Assembly: GCA_023213395.1 (NCBI GenBank)
Contig: CM041465.1
Span: 219,673,741-219,737,740, forward strand
DNA from: Cycas panzhihuaensis
Taxonomy: Eukaryota; Cycadophyta
DNA: 64,000 nt
Reading direction: 5' to 3'
The position numbers and the translations under genes are program-made. Numbering within the stretch: the stretch's first letter is position 1; the number at the start of each line of letters is the position of its first letter. The notes beneath the pieces are model-generated. The model searched no databases. It worked only from the letters and a program-made list of their open reading frames with translations, and was not told where the DNA came from. Positions 21,079-34,060 of the stretch are shown here, one piece after another.

Positions 21079-21599
21079 GGAAATAATAAAAGCAACTATA
21101 TCTTTCTAATCTTTGGCTTACCATTTTGTATTAAACCAAGAACACTAATGCATTTTATAATTTTGTTTTAAGGTAAAATATATCATTGAATTATAAACTT
21201 AATACAATACAAAGAGTTAGAAGGCCCATGACTTAGAATGACATACTAACCCATTCTTTAGCATGCAGAGCACTCAAGATAACAAAACCATAATGTTGAC
21301 TTTTCTTCAACTTTTTGTGAAGAGGAGTGAAGCAAGAATTATGAGACAACTATAGTAGAATATCCTTTCTTATGTGCCCAAAAGTTTGATTGAAGGATGA
21401 GACAACTTCTTAAAAGTAAGTTATGGTACAAAATTTTCAAATTTCTTGCAAGATAGTTTTAAGAAGTAAAAACCAAAGGTCTATCAAGTGCTGATGAGCT
21501 TTAAGCCAAACATAAGCCATAGCCCAACTACCTTTGATTAACCAAGAATGAAGAGACAACTATCTATTACAAATTTTAGTTAAGCCTTGGTCCAAACTA

Positions 21600-24500
21600 A
21601 AGATCTGAAAAGTAGTATATCAAATGTCTAAGATTAGGTGGTAATGCCACCGAGTATAATCAAAATTGTCATCCTACGCAACGCAAACCATAAAATACGA
21701 CTGGCAACTCACATTCCAGTAATCCCAAGTATCCTAGAATATGAAAGCCTTATGCAAGATCCTCCAATGAAGCATATTATGCTTAGGTTGAGCTTGTTTC
21801 CACCATATCCATCTCCATTCTACTTAAAGCTAAGTATGATGAAATTGTTGACTATGTAATGAGTAATAAAAATTTGTGGACTTGAACACACAACCCTTGG
21901 ATAGAAACCTAAGACCTTCCTCCTCCTTCTCTAGGTCCTTAGAGGTAATGAGAGGATTAACTTATCACATGAAGAAATTAAGATTATCTTCCATTTACAG
22001 AAGTAAAGGTTTAAGATGAGGCTTGAGCTTCGTTAAGAGTTCAACAAAGTCCTTCTAATAGAGTTGATTAAAGACATGAAATTAAGCCATAGTAAGCCAA
22101 TTACGAGAGCTGAAAAAATAAGCTAGCATAGCAAAACTCTATTGACTGATTAAAGGGGAAAACTCAAGAGGTAACTACTTATCTTTCCAAAAATTGGCCT
22201 GGCATCTAGTTAAACCAGGAAAGAATATTTTATTGTAATGAAAATTATCCTAAGTTGTCACTATATGATTCCAAATAGGAGATCCTTTATTGAGGTAATT
22301 TGCAAAAGCTAACTGTTATTTAATAGGAGGAGCAAAATAATATTTCCTTTTAATAATATCAGCCCATTTATGATTCTCTCTATTTCATAGGTCCTGCAGT
22401 CACTTAACTCCTCTCACTTTTACCAAGATAAAGGAGTCTTTAAGACTAAGGCCACCACAACCCTTATGATCAGACACCATGCTCTATTTCACTGGGTGAA
22501 AGGTCTTCGAGTTGGCTAGCCATGGTTTCTAAAGAAATTTAATAAAGAGACTTCAGATCATTGATAAAACAACTTTGGGAGCTTGAATCATGGACATTCG
22601 ATAGTTTGGCATTGGGAGAGAGTTGATTCTATTAAGCTCTGACAACCTGCTAACTAAATGGATCTTATAGGCCAAGCATCCAAGTTCTTTTTAATTTTCT
22701 AAATGTAAGGGCACCAATTAGAATTTTTTAATCTTGAGATGTCCATTTGAATGCCTAAATATTTGAAAATGGTGGATCTAGGAGCAATAAGAACACTAAG
22801 AGTTGATGTCAGCATGGATTGTAACTCTATATCCACTTCATCAAAGATAATACTAAATTTGCTTTGATTGATTTTCATCCCTACAATAAGACCAAAGACA
22901 CTAAGTGCTTGGGCCTAGATACTAATTTCTACATGAGAAGGGTGGCCTAGCAAAATGGTATAGTCAACAAAAATCTAGTCTATTATAAACTATGAGCTAT
23001 CAATAGAAATACTTGGGAGAAGGCCTATTGACTGGAGCCATAAAAAAAGAGACAAAAGGCCATGTATTGCATTTACAAAAAGATAAGGCAACAAGGGACA
23101 ACCTTGGCGAATACCTCTATTAGTATAGATAAAGACATCAATTGAGCCATTAATTTTAATAGCCACTGGAACTAAAGAAATCATTACTTTAATCCAGTTA
23201 ATATAGTCAAATTGGAGACCCTTTTGGGAGAGAATGATAAGAAGAAAGTACTTCCACTATGTCATAAGCTTTATTGATGTCTAATTTAAGTAAAGCAGCT
23301 TGTTGCCTTTTTGTATATATAGTATGGAGAGCCTCAATGATTACAACGATGTTATCTACTATACATCGTCCTCTTGTAAAAGTAGTTTGATTTTTATTGA
23401 CAACCTAAGGAAGAAACTCTTTGAGCCAATTAGCTAAAACTTTAACAATTATCTTATATGAAGTGTTACAAAGGCTTATGGGTCTCCATTAATGAATGGT
23501 GGATGGAGTACTTCTTTTAGGGATAAAAAAACCATGGTTGCATTAATAGCCGGGTTCAATATGCCTATCCAACATACCTCTTTTGATACTTCAGCTAAGA
23601 GTTGTGGCACTTTTTCAAAATATATGGCCAGTAAGAGCTCAACACGTATCCCATTTGGACTAGGAGATTTGCCTTTGGGAAGCTTCATCATAATTTTGTA
23701 AACCTCATCCTTGGTAATCGATCTATTAAGAGCATCATTGAGGTTTCTACAACATTCCTTTGAAATAGGATTTACCTTTGAGAAAACAATTTGAAGAGCT
23801 CAGGCACTGATCAGGGTCCACAACTTGTTGAAATGATGGTAAAATTCAGTTTGGATTTTGTGATGCGAATAAGTGATTTCTAAAGGGGAAACCTATAGCA
23901 TTTTAGGGAGTGTTAGTGTTGCATTGCTTTTGCATAGTGATTAAAAGTTTTTGAATTCTGATTTGCATGGATTTTCTAGTGAATATTTGACCATGCTTTC
24001 CATTTATCCTCTTCTTGTCTTTGCATAAGCATAAGTTGTTCATTTAAATCTGTGAGTCTTAACTGGAGATCAGTCAAACCTTTACCTTCTTCAAACTCCT
24101 TTTGTAAATCCCTAATGGCTGCCAGTAAGGATTCCCTCTAATCCTCAAATTTATGCTTACGATCTTTGCCAAATATCTTAATACGAGATTTGAGACCCTT
24201 CATAATTATCACCTACCAAGCACCGAGGCTTTCTAAAGTATTTGTATTAGAATCTAATTCTTCCCACCAATGTTGAAGGACTTTCCTAAAGTCATCCAGA
24301 TTAAGTAAATTTGTATTTAATTTGAAAACGATCTTTCCTATATTGGGATAATTAGCTCTAAATGAAAGTTGAATTTTGATATGGACATGGTCAAATAAAA
24401 CAACTGCATTCACTGAAATATACTGGTATTGGATGATTAAATTGATGAGCAAATTAGATATATTAGCTCTGTCTAGTCTTTTCATTATGTGACTGCTCCC

Positions 24501-25110
24501 TTGCCAGTTATTAGTCTAAGTAAACTTCAGAGAGCCCTTCTAAGGAAGTTTGGAAAGACCCAACAAATCTTTAAGATCGATAAAAGTTGAATTATCCTTT
24601 TGATAAGGTCTTTTAAACTTTCCACCTGATTTGTCATTTGGATATTCCACAAAGTTAAAATCCCCTAGAATAAGAATATGGTTAAGATCTGCTTGGAAGT
24701 TATGAAGGACATTTGCCAGAGCTTGCCATGAGTTGTGTCTGACCCGGTCATCAGTAAAGGCATAGACTCCAATAACCCAACAAGCAAAATGATTCTTTTC
24801 CATTTTTAAACATAACCACTCTTGAAACAGACTTGTAATATGTTGAACTATCTTCCATTGATTATTCCACAAAATATTGAGCCCTCCTATGGGTTGATCT
24901 AAAATAATTGCTTTCCATTGAGCCAATGACCATATATTATGGGCAGTGTGCCTCATGTCATCATCAAACACAATATGAATTTATGTCAAAACCAAAAAAT
25001 GAGGACGATGATGTTGAATTATACGTTTTTGCTCTAAACATTTACGAAAATGAGGGAGACCGATACCCTTGATATTCCAGGCTATTGCTTATAAATTATT
25101 TCTATCCATT
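21600..25110 (-). pseudogene. ORF2 of the antisense LINE (endonuclease and RT)
   Basis: On the minus strand an ORF2 start (IAWNIKGIGLPHFRKCL) is followed by the endonuclease part with VIGVYAFTDD and LILGDFNFVEYP (24971-24540). The RT region shows KLPKGKSPSPNGIRVELL (23691-23620) and GIRQGCPLLPYLFVNAI (about 23110). The catalytic F-x-DD box appears as FVDYTILLG near 22960, with the second Asp replaced, so RT is dead even apart from frameshifts. Downstream, LHWRILHKAF-like text near 21770 resembles the zf-RVT region. No RNase H was recognised. Confidence 0.78.
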
Positions 25111-25239
25111 TAATTGAGAGAGATTGATATGAGTTAAAGATTTGAGACATGTATGATGCAAGATATCTTTGTTGCTAGGAACATGATGCTAAGTTTGATG
25201 GTATTCACATTAGGAGGATTTAACCATTAACTTTCTAGA

Positions 25240-26530
25240 ACATGCTCCAGAGAATCCGCTTCTTCCATAAGCCTGTCATCCAAGTTCTCTTGAGGATGTC
25301 CAGAGCTGGGCATTACAACAGCTTCAAAAACTTGACCTTGAGTAGGAGAAGTTGCTTTCAGTCATTTTTTAAGTTGATCTTTATAATCATTAAAGTCTAA
25401 CTAAGGGGACTGAGTACTCATTAGGAGGCCTTTACCTTTGTTTCGCATTCGATTGGTAACTACTGTCCACATTTCTTCTTCTCTTGCTTGAGGAATGGTT
25501 ATGTGCTATTGATGGATATCCATTTATGTATGAGGTTACAGTGTTTCCTCAATATTAATGGGACTCTTTCCTACCAACTACTCCTTGTTCTTACTAACCT
25601 TAATATTATATGGCTAGGAAGGAGGCAAGTGGTCAGGAATAACTTTGTCTATCCAAGGATCTAAACTAGGGGGAGCCTGGAAGAGGTGGCAAAATTTATG
25701 AACATGCCCAATCTTATGACATGCAGAGCATCTAAAAGGAACTCACTCATAATCCAGGTTGATTTTAATTGAACTATTTGTAACCTTAATAAAAAGATGC
25801 TCTTTAAGCGATTTAGTCACATCTAATTCGACATATACTTTTGCCACCCTCGTAGTGGTATAGTTTAAAGTGTTAGAGTCAAACTTAATTACCTTGCCCA
25901 TCATAGATCCTATTTTGATTAATCATTCTCATTCTCTAAATTCATCCAACAAAAAGGGTAGCCTAATCTAAATAAGAATTTTCAAAGGGTTTGGGTTATT
26001 CAAGTCAAACATGGGGGACCACTGTTGGAGAGCTAGACACGAATTTCTCATAAACTAGGGACCTTAGTATAATATTTTTTCTAGATTTATTGTATTTGAG
26101 AAGAAAATACTGAAGAATCCTTTCCATTTTAGTTAGAAAGTAACCTTACTTAAAAGAATAGGTCCCCATACCACTTTCGTCCATTCTTTTAGAGACCATG
26201 TAGGACGATAAAGGTTGTTAAATTTGCCAATGAGAGTTTTTGCCTAAACTTCCACATAAATATTCTCAACATCTTCGACTGGGAATGTAATGTATTTGTA
26301 TCATAATCCACCATTCTCATAGAGTATTAAGGAGTTCCTCATCAGCAGGATTTTTTAGATTACTGAGTTGCGGGGCCTAGGCCTGAGAAGATAGGGCTAG
26401 AGGGTCGAAGAGAAAAAATCATGAACTTCATTTAAGAGAATATTTTGTTGTGTAACTAATAAACCAAGTTGTGCATGCCTCTTTCTAAGGCATTCTTGGA
26501 GGGATTTTGAAGCCCATATAGATTAGGGTT
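25240..26530 (-). pseudogene. ORF1 of the antisense LINE
   Basis: The minus strand shows a DUF4283-like stretch (GKFNNLYRPTWSLKEW, about 26230-26180) followed by a zinc knuckle FRCSACHKIGHVHKFC (about 25735-25690), i.e. C-x2-C-x4-H-x4-C. This is the arrangement of plant L1 ORF1 proteins. Stops and frameshifts are common. The N-terminus is cut by chromovirus B. Confidence 0.65.
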
Positions 26531-26533
26531 GTA

Positions 26534-27076
26534 TGTAGCAATCTTACTGAAGTCTTCTAAGAAATTTTACAAAAATAGGCAAAATATCCACCAAATGCAC
26601 TTGCAAAATATTTAATCAAGAGAGAAATAATACAAATCCACTCAAATACTTATGACATACAAATATAAAGTGGTATGAAATGAATATAAATTGAATAGAT
26701 ACAAGATTACCAAATGACTATGCAATTATTGTTGCTTCGAGGCGAGGTGCCCTCTATAATGCTCCCAAAAGGGCCAAAAATACTATAGTCCAAGACTTCT
26801 CTAATGAGGCTCAAATGAGGTCGCAAATCCTTCTTAAATAGGTGGCCAAAGGATAGCAATAGAAGTCGGCCAGAAAAGATGATATTCTTCTTAATACTGC
26901 TCAAATATAAGTTGGCCATAATTGTTCAAAAAACTGGCAGGCTAACTTTAAATGGTCATAACGTTTGATATAGATGTCAGAATTAACTTCTGTCTAGACC
27001 ATTGGAATCATTGTTTAGAGACCTTTGATTTGAATGGTCATAAGCTATATTTATGACCATATTTAGGAATGCTACA
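26534..27076 (-). repeat. 3' LTR of chromovirus B
   Basis: On the minus strand it runs from TGTAGCATTCCTAAATATGG to GATTGCTACA. The polypurine tract GAAGGGAGGAGACA (27077-27090, minus) precedes it in element sense. Confidence 0.9.
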
Positions 27077-27109
27077 TGTCTCCTCCCTTCAAAACATGCT
27101 TTGCCCTCA

Positions 27110-28760
27110 AAGCATGGGTAAATTTTGGTACTACTGTATCTATTCTTCATATTCCCATGTGGCTTCACTGTTGTCCATTACTTTCCATTTGATAAGGTAT
27201 TCTGTGATTTCATGAGAACGCAACCTTTTGGTACATTTCTGAAGGATACCTTCTGGTTCAACTGATAATCCTCCTTCCTCATCTAATATTAGAAGTTCTG
27301 TCTAGATTGGTACCTTTTCTCCTAACTTCCTCTTAAGGCAAGAAACGTGGAATGTATTGTGTACTCGGCAATCTAGAGGAAACTCTAATTTGTAGGATAT
27401 CTCTCTAATTTTAGCCACGATTTTATAGGGTCCAAAAAATTTCAGTTGAAGTTTATTTTGCCCTGTTTATTTTAGGCTATTTTGCTTGTAGGGTTGTAAT
27501 CACAGAAAAACCCAGTCTCCTACCTCGAATGAACGCTCCATTCTTTGAAGATCAGCTTGTTGCTTCATTCGATTACAAGCTAAGTTCAAGTTATCTTTTA
27601 AGGTATCTAGTATCTACCTTGACTATTGGTAATACTCTTCGATTGATTATACTTTGGATGGCTGGGTCTAATTAAGAATGGATGGCAGTTCAAATCCATA
27701 TAATGCTTAAAAAGGGGACATCCTAACAGAAGTGTGGTAAGTTGTATTGTACCACCATTCTACTAAATGAAGCTATTTATGCCATTGGAGTGGGCTTTGA
27801 GTGGTGAAATTATGTAGATACCCCTCTATGCATTTATTTACGACTTCTGTCTAACCGTCTGATTACGGATAATACGTGGAACTTATATTAAGCTTTGTGC
27901 CTACCAATCTGAACAATTCTTGCCAGAAATGACTGGTGAATTTGGGATCGTGATCACTAACTATCACTTTTGGAAACCCATGGAGATGATATATCTCCTT
28001 GATGAATAACTCTACTATTTTAGGAGCTTTTGTTGTTGCTTGAGTTCCCCTAAAATGTGCATATTTGGTTAGTCGATCTACAACAACAAAAATGGTATCC
28101 TTACCTTATGATTTTGGTAGCCCCGTGATGAAGTCCATAGATATCTCCTCCCATCTTTATTTCAGAATCGGTAGAGGCTGAAGAAGACCTAGAACTTTTA
28201 CATTCTCTCCTCTATTTCTCTGGCAGTGATCATATTTTGCTACAAACTTCTGTATTTCTTCTTTCATTCCTTTCCAGAAGAAATTTTCTCGAATTTTGAG
28301 ATAATTTTTGTGTACTCATGTATGGCCTCCCACTGGTGACGCATGGGCCTCCTATAAGATCTTTGTTTTGATTACTGCTGTTATAGGCACTAGCATCTTA
28401 TCTTTTTGCAAGATTAAATTTCCTTGGAGAGAGTACTTGGTATTAAGTACTTCCTTGATTTCTTGCAGTGCTTTTTCAGAATGAACGTCCTCGTCGTAAC
28501 CTTTGACTAGTTCCTCCGTCCATGTTGGGTTAATTATGGTAATGGCTTTTAATGATGCTTTATCCTCTTCATGATCTTCTGCTACGGATCTTAATAATAC
28601 GTCTGCTATGATGTTCTCCTTTCCTTTCTTGTAAACTATCGAAAAGTCAAATGCTTGTAATCTGCTCACCCACTTTTGTTGTTCATCTGTTAAAGATTTT
28701 TGATTCAGGAAATATTTCAAACTGTCGTGATTAGTCTTGACGATACATTTATTTCCTAGC
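27110..28760 (-). pseudogene. RNase H end, integrase and chromodomain of chromovirus B
   Basis: On the minus strand an open 136-codon stretch (28762-28352) carries the end of RNase H (NKCIVKTNHDSLKYFLNQKS, KGKENIIADVLLR) and the integrase zinc region. The catalytic core follows with MDFITGLPKS, IFVVVDRLTKYAHF, VSDHDPKFTS and SDGQTEVVNK (28140-27800), giving D-D-E. The GPYKIV module lies near 27430, then FHVSCLKRKLGEK and the chromodomain EYLIKWK...EATWEYEE (27225-27155). Stops mostly sit at Gln/Trp positions, but the order is complete. The chromodomain keeps the W-K and A-T-W-E positions. Confidence 0.85.
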
Positions 28761-28768
28761 AAATATTG

Positions 28769-30223
28769 TCACCATTGTTGGATGGCATGCATAATGGCTA
28801 GCATTTCTTTGTCGTATATTGGTTTGAGGCGCTCACAGCTATTGAGCTTATGACTTTCATATGCTAGTGGTCGATCTTCTTGTAATAAAACTACTCCCAA
28901 CCCAAAACCGGAGGCATCACATTCAATAGTGAAGGGTTTTGAGAATTGTGGTAGTGTAAGGACTGGGGTCGTAGTCATAGATGTCTTTAGTTATTGGAAT
29001 GTTGCTTCCGCTAATTGATCCCATTTAAATGCCTCTTTTCTTGTCAAATCTATTAGAGGCGCATCTATATGAGCATAACCCTTGATAAATTTGCGTACAA
29101 AATCAGAGGCGTCACATTCAATAGTGAAGGGTTTTGAGAATTGTGGTTGTGCAAGGACTGAGGTCGTAGTCATAGCTGTCTTTAGTTATTAGAATGTTGC
29201 TTCCGCTAATTGATCCTATTTAAATGCCTATTTTCTTGTCAAATCTATTAGAGGCGCATCTATATGAGCATAACCCTTGATAAGTTTGCGTATAAAATCG
29301 GCGGCTCCTAAGAATCCTTGAACTCCTGTAACATTCTTAGGTGTGGGCCAGTTGATAATTGCCTCAATCTTCTTTGGGTCAATTTGTACTCCTCCTTCGA
29401 AATATATTATATGCCCCAAATATTATAGCTCTATTTGACCAAATGTACATTTCTTTTTGTTCACGAATAATTGTTGGTTCTGTAATAACTAGAGGATGAT
29501 CTGTATGTGTTGGAGATGCTCCTGCCAAGAACGGCTATAGATTAGGATATCATAAAAAAAAACTAGCACAAATTTTTAAATATATGGCCTAAGGATCTGA
29601 TTCATCATATTTTGAAACATTGCGGGGGCACTCATCAGCCCAAAAGGCATAACCCAAAATTCGAATAGCCCTTCGTGTGTGCGAAAAGTCAACTTATGTG
29701 TGTCTTCCTCTTTGATATGAATCTGATAGTATCTGAAGTGTAGATCAATTTTTGAGAAGAACTTTGCTCCATGAAGTTCATCCAAAAGGTCATTGATATA
29801 AGGAATCGGGTATCTATTCTTGATCATTAATTTATTAAGAGCCCGATAATCTCCACACATACGATATGATCCATTTTTCTTTCATGCAATTATAACTGGA
29901 GATGCGAAGGGACTAATGCTTTGCACAATGATTCCTTATTGGAGAAGATCTTGAGTGATGTGTGCAATCTCTTGTTTATGATGGAATGGGTGCCTATATG
30001 GCCTGATATTGACAGGGGCCGATTGAGGAACCAAATCAATCACATGCTTATATCCATGACTAGGAGGAAGTTCAGGTGGTAGTTCCTCAAAAACCTTACT
30101 ATATTGGTCAATTAGTTCTTGTACCTCCGTGGGAACTTCTTCTGCTACTATCTTATAACAGGAAATCATAAATGAGGTGGGATTTTTTCGAAGTATCTTT
30201 TCCATACGAAGAGATGATACCAA
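28769..30223 (-). pseudogene. Reverse transcriptase and RNase H of chromovirus B
   Basis: From about 30223 on the minus strand: the pre-RT segment (YSKVFEELPPELPPSHGYKH), then RT with MCGDYRALNKLMIKNRYPIP, FSKIDLHFRYYQI and FGLMSAPAMFQNMMNQIL (29860-29576). The Y-x-DD region near 29550 is broken by a run of A and a frameshift. The connection segment GVQGFLGAADFIRKLIKGYA (about 29320) leads to RNase H (FTIECDASGFGLGVVLLQ, 28950-28880). About 196 bp containing the connection/RNase H junction is duplicated in tandem (28911-29302), so RNase H begins twice. Confidence 0.85.
28911..29302 (-). repeat. Tandem duplication (two copies of about 196 bp) in chromovirus B
   Basis: Copies 28911-29106 and 29107-29302 agree at roughly 95% of sites, for example TCACATTCAATAGTGAAGGG in both. 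Each holds the RNase H start FTIECDAS and the segment IKGYAHIDAPLIDLTRK. The duplication is younger than the element, since the copies are more alike than the LTRs. Confidence 0.85.
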
Positions 30224-30325
30224 TTGTACTGGAGGAATGTCGGGAGCCTATAGCTTGTACTCACGCCCCTTTTGGTGAAAACACATAAACTGCATCCGAA
30301 AACTAGTAACAATATTTCCCAAGGT

Positions 30326-31690
30326 TTAAAGCCATTGTACTCCTAGAACCACGTCAACCTCGCCAATAGGCATGGTAAACATGCAAGATGTTGTTGAGCT
30401 CTCCGTAATACGTAAGCTTACTTGATGGCAATAACCACCACAAGGCATAGTCCTACCATTTGCTATTGCCACTTGGAATATATTGAGTGGCTTTACTATG
30501 AGACCTAACTTTTCTACAGTAGGGCGATTTATGAAATTGTGTGTACTACCACTATCTACCAAAATGGAAACCTCCGCATTTTTCATTAACCCTAAAAATC
30601 TCAATGTCTGTGGTGTGTGCGTCTCCCTAGTAATGGCTTGAAGTGGTATATGAACATTGTCCAAGTTTGTATTCAATAACTCCTCTATTTGGGCTTCGTC
30701 TTCTTGGACCAATGCTTCCTCTTCTGTAATTTCATCCATAGTTTCATTAGGGAGAGGGTCTTCTTCATTATTCATCATGAACATCTTCTTAGGAGGGTAT
30801 CTATATTCATGATTATACTTTCCTCCATAACGAAAACATGTTCCATTCTTGATGTGTTCTGCTCTTGACATTTGTTCATCTTTTTTCTCCCTCGTAGGAG
30901 CACCAACTTTAGTTCCAGATGGTATCCAATTTGGTTTAAATTGTTGGCTAGGAGGTCTTTCAAAATCAGTTCAACGAACGAAACTTTGTCTTCCTTCTCT
31001 GAATTCTGCTTTAATGTTCTTGGCATGGCATATGGCATCGGTTAGGAAGCTCACCTCGATGGTCTTTAGTCAGTACTTGATATTACCTCGAAGACCTGCT
31101 ATGTATACTTCTACTAGTTAAGGTTCACTGATATGGGCATCCACCATACTATGTAGTGCTTGCAATTGTTCAGTATAAGATTGTACCGTACTGACCTGTT
31201 GTAACCTAGTAAGCTAGGCGAAATAATCCGTTTTTGTTGTATCTTCATACTGTTGGAATAGAGACTTCTTAAAAAAAATCTAATTGTAGTGGATTGTTCC
31301 CTCATAATTTCTTTGCCACTAGTGAAAAAATTGTAAGGCTTTTCTATATAAGTGCAACGTTGCCACCACCAAATTTTCCTTATTGGTTAAAGGGGTGGTT
31401 TTGAAGTAGACCTCTATTTGTATCACCCAACTACGAATATCCCGGGATCTATCTGGGTCAAACTGTTATAGCAGAAATTTAGTTCCCTTAAGACCAAGCC
31501 CAATCTGATCTCTTGAGTATTCCCCTTCTTCTTGGCTCTGCTCCTCTTCTTTAGCTCCACTTTGAAATCCAAAATCTTTTTTTAGAGCCAACAAAATATC
31601 ACGAATTTCTTGTATATCCGATTTCAATTCCTTGTACTGGGTTTGCATTAGCGCGATACTACTATCCAAATGGTCCACCCTTTTTGACAC
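30326..31690 (-). pseudogene. gag and protease of chromovirus B
   Basis: On the minus strand Gag begins MSKRVDHLDSSIALMQTQYK with a coiled-coil-like N-terminus and an acidic segment. The capsid part follows (RDIRSWVIQIEVYF, VATLHLYRKALQFFH, LVEVYIAGLRGNIKY). The nucleocapsid knuckle is degenerate (CFRYGGKYNHEYRY, with Tyr replacing two cysteines). An open 181-codon frame (30871-30326) continues into protease, with VDSGSTHNFINRP as the active site and DVVLGVQWL at its end. The active-site Asp-Ser-Gly is intact; the surrounding Gag is frame-broken. Confidence 0.85.
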
Positions 31691-31820
31691 GTCCTCGATT
31701 CACGGGGAGGCTTGGAGTACCATTTTTCCTATTGTGGTTTTTCCTGACCTTAACTCCGTTTTATTGGGAAAAAATTTTCTCAGATATTTCTTGCAGAGAC
31801 ATGCTGAATACCCACTTTAA

Positions 31821-31837
31821 ACAAGGCTCTGATACCA
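31821..31837 (-). other. Primer-binding site of chromovirus B
   Basis: Minus strand TGGTATCAGAGCCTTGT, two bases after the 5' LTR; initiator tRNA-Met type. Confidence 0.88.
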
Positions 31838-31839
31838 CT

Positions 31840-32376
31840 TATAGTAATCTTACAGAAGTCTTCTAAGAAATTTTACCAAATGCACTTGCAAAATATTTAA
31901 TCAAGAGAGAAATAATACAAATCCACTCAAATACTTATGACATACAAATATAAAGTGGTATGAAATGAATATAAACTGAATAGATATAAGATTACCAAAT
32001 GACTCTGCAATTATTGTTGATAATGAATCCCTCTTCGAGGCGAGGTGCCCTCCACAATGTTCCCAAAGAAATTTGAAAATCTTTGCAGTCCAAGACTTCT
32101 CCAATGATGCTCAAATGAGGCCGCAAATCCTCCTTAAATAGGCAGCCGAAAGATAGCAATAGAAGTCGGCCAGAAAATGTGATATTCTTCTTAATACTAC
32201 TTAAATAGAAGTCGGCCAGAACTGCTCAAAAAACTAGCAAGTTAAATTTAAATGGCCGTAATTTTTCATATAGATGTCAGAATTAACTTTCGTTAGGACT
32301 GTTGGAATCGTTTTTTAGAGACCTTCGATTTGAATAGTCATAAGCTATATTTATGACCATATTTAGGAATGCTACA
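31840..32376 (-). repeat. 5' LTR of chromovirus B
   Basis: Minus strand from TGTAGCATTCCTAAATATGG to GATTACTATA; the terminal CA has mutated to TA. Pairs with 26534-27076. Confidence 0.9.
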
Positions 32377-34060
32377 CTATATATCCTGCTTCATATTTTG
32401 TGTTGAGGTTAGTACTTCCTCTATAGTAGTCACAATAAGAAAAAAGCAATAATAAACTCCATTCTTTGCTGAAAGAGAAGCTATACTAGGAAAGAAGGAC
32501 CTTATCTTAGATCCAAGGTTTATGGTGTGTGAATCTATGTAATAGCATCACATGTAACTACATGTAAGATCACGCAACAATATATAGCCCTAATGATGGA
32601 ATGGATACAGGAATCGAAGTTTGATTCAAGGTCTGCTATAGTAGATCTATGCAAAAAAGCCTTATGCAATTGCATGTGATAACGATTAACCTTGAAGGAA
32701 GAAGGATGGACAAAGAGTCTTGTTTAAATCAAACTCCACAAGCATTCCAGAGAAAAAACTGCAGAATGATCAAGATCTCCTCAATGCCTTGAGAGAAAAA
32801 CGAAGCAAAGAGCTACAAGGAGGCCTTGAAATCTTACTAGGAAGTCAAGTAATTGGTGATAATTTTATCCACAAAAAACACAAGATGAAGACACCACCAT
32901 ATATTGTGATGGCATCTAATAAGTCCAAGCTCTTTAGCTCCCTACAGATAGCCGGCCGACTTTATCATCACCAAAAAACTTCGCGTGATCACCCACTTGT
33001 CTCTTAATCCTCATGCCTATACGACTTCAACATCGCGCCTATTCGATTGTTGTCGTCCGACAAAAAAAATAAAGAGAAAGAAATTTTATATAAAATGTAT
33101 TAAATACATGAAAATCTGTTAAGAGAATTTGTACCATATTATAAATATTCCCCACTTCATATATAATCTTGCAATGCATTTTCTATAGTTTATTTTTATA
33201 TATTATTTAAAAAATAAAATTATATTAAACTTATTATTTATAATAATATTTAAACATGTATTAATCATTACATTATAAGTGCACTTACATGTTGACCACT
33301 TATTGTATTTGGCACATAAGGGATGATACATCAATTATAATTAATAGGCACATGCTAAATAATTTTATTGATTAGAGGTATAAGTGATATTAATCATAAG
33401 TGGTAGGAAAGTGATTAGGTTATAATTAAAGTTATCAATTGAGTGGCATCTTATATAGAAGCCATATATATATGGAGTGATGATATGATTAACACATTTA
33501 ACATTTTACTTAGTAAGTTTGCATAACTACCACATATTATTAAATGACATCAATTACATAAATAATCTTCTATTAAAACATTGTACAACTTAATACTTTG
33601 TACACTAATTAACACATAAAAATTCTAATTAAATAATTAATTATATAAGATTAAGATCAAATTAAAAAAAATATTTAACTAAAATTTTATATTCATTTTT
33701 TTTTTTGTGTGCAATATATACTAAATAAATAGAATCAAATCCTTATTTTTATTTAATTAAATAAATTAAAATTTATTAATATAATACATATATTAACTTG
33801 TAAACTATAATTAATTAATATTTTTATAATAAAAATTTATCTCTTATAACTATATAATTTATTTTAAAATTTTTATCTATATTTATTATTTTAATTAATT
33901 TAAAATTAATTATATACTTAAAAATATTGAAGATTAATTAAATTTAATTTTTATGTATTATAATCTATTATTTATATATTTTAAATTTTTTTAATATTTA
34001 AATTTTTTTAATTTTAATTATTATAAATAAATAAATTAATAAATATATATACAGAGAGAG
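32377..34060. other. Unassigned, then very AT-rich block
   Basis: 32377-33060 has moderate composition and an open frame at 32720-33007 that resembles no family I know; it may be 5' sequence of the antisense LINE. 33070-34060 is extremely AT-rich (runs of A/T, TTAATTAA-type motifs), just upstream of the host gene. No feature beyond composition is supported. Confidence 0.5.

Larger units (their letters stand above)
21062..26533 (-). mobile_element. Older L1-type LINE, antisense, heavily decayed
   Basis: Read on the minus strand the order is ORF1 (26530-25240) with a zinc knuckle, endonuclease (25110-24540), RT (24000-22300), a zf-RVT-like segment (about 21800) and a poly(A) tail (21062-21078). 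Frameshifts and stops are frequent throughout. Its 5' side ends at the LTR of chromovirus B at 26534. Sequence beyond that element (32377 onward) may be its displaced 5' end, but I could not confirm this. No target duplication was identified. Confidence 0.8.
26534..32376 (-). mobile_element. Ty3/gypsy chromovirus B, antisense, dead (5.8 kb)
   Basis: LTRs at 26534-27076 (3' LTR in element sense) and 31840-32376 (5' LTR), PBS, gag, protease, RT, RNase H, integrase and chromodomain are all recognisable on the minus strand. Flanking 5-mers TTGTA and CTATA agree at 3 of 5 sites, so the target duplication is only suggestive. The LTRs differ by a roughly 20-bp and a roughly 14-bp indel and many substitutions, so the insertion is old. 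It lies against the 5' part of the antisense LINE. A recent tandem duplication of about 196 bp sits in its RNase H region. Confidence 0.92.

Noticed and set aside
32720-33007. 95-codon plus-strand frame as a host exon
   Set aside because: No recognisable domain, no splice sites judged convincing, and it lies in probable LINE-derived sequence.
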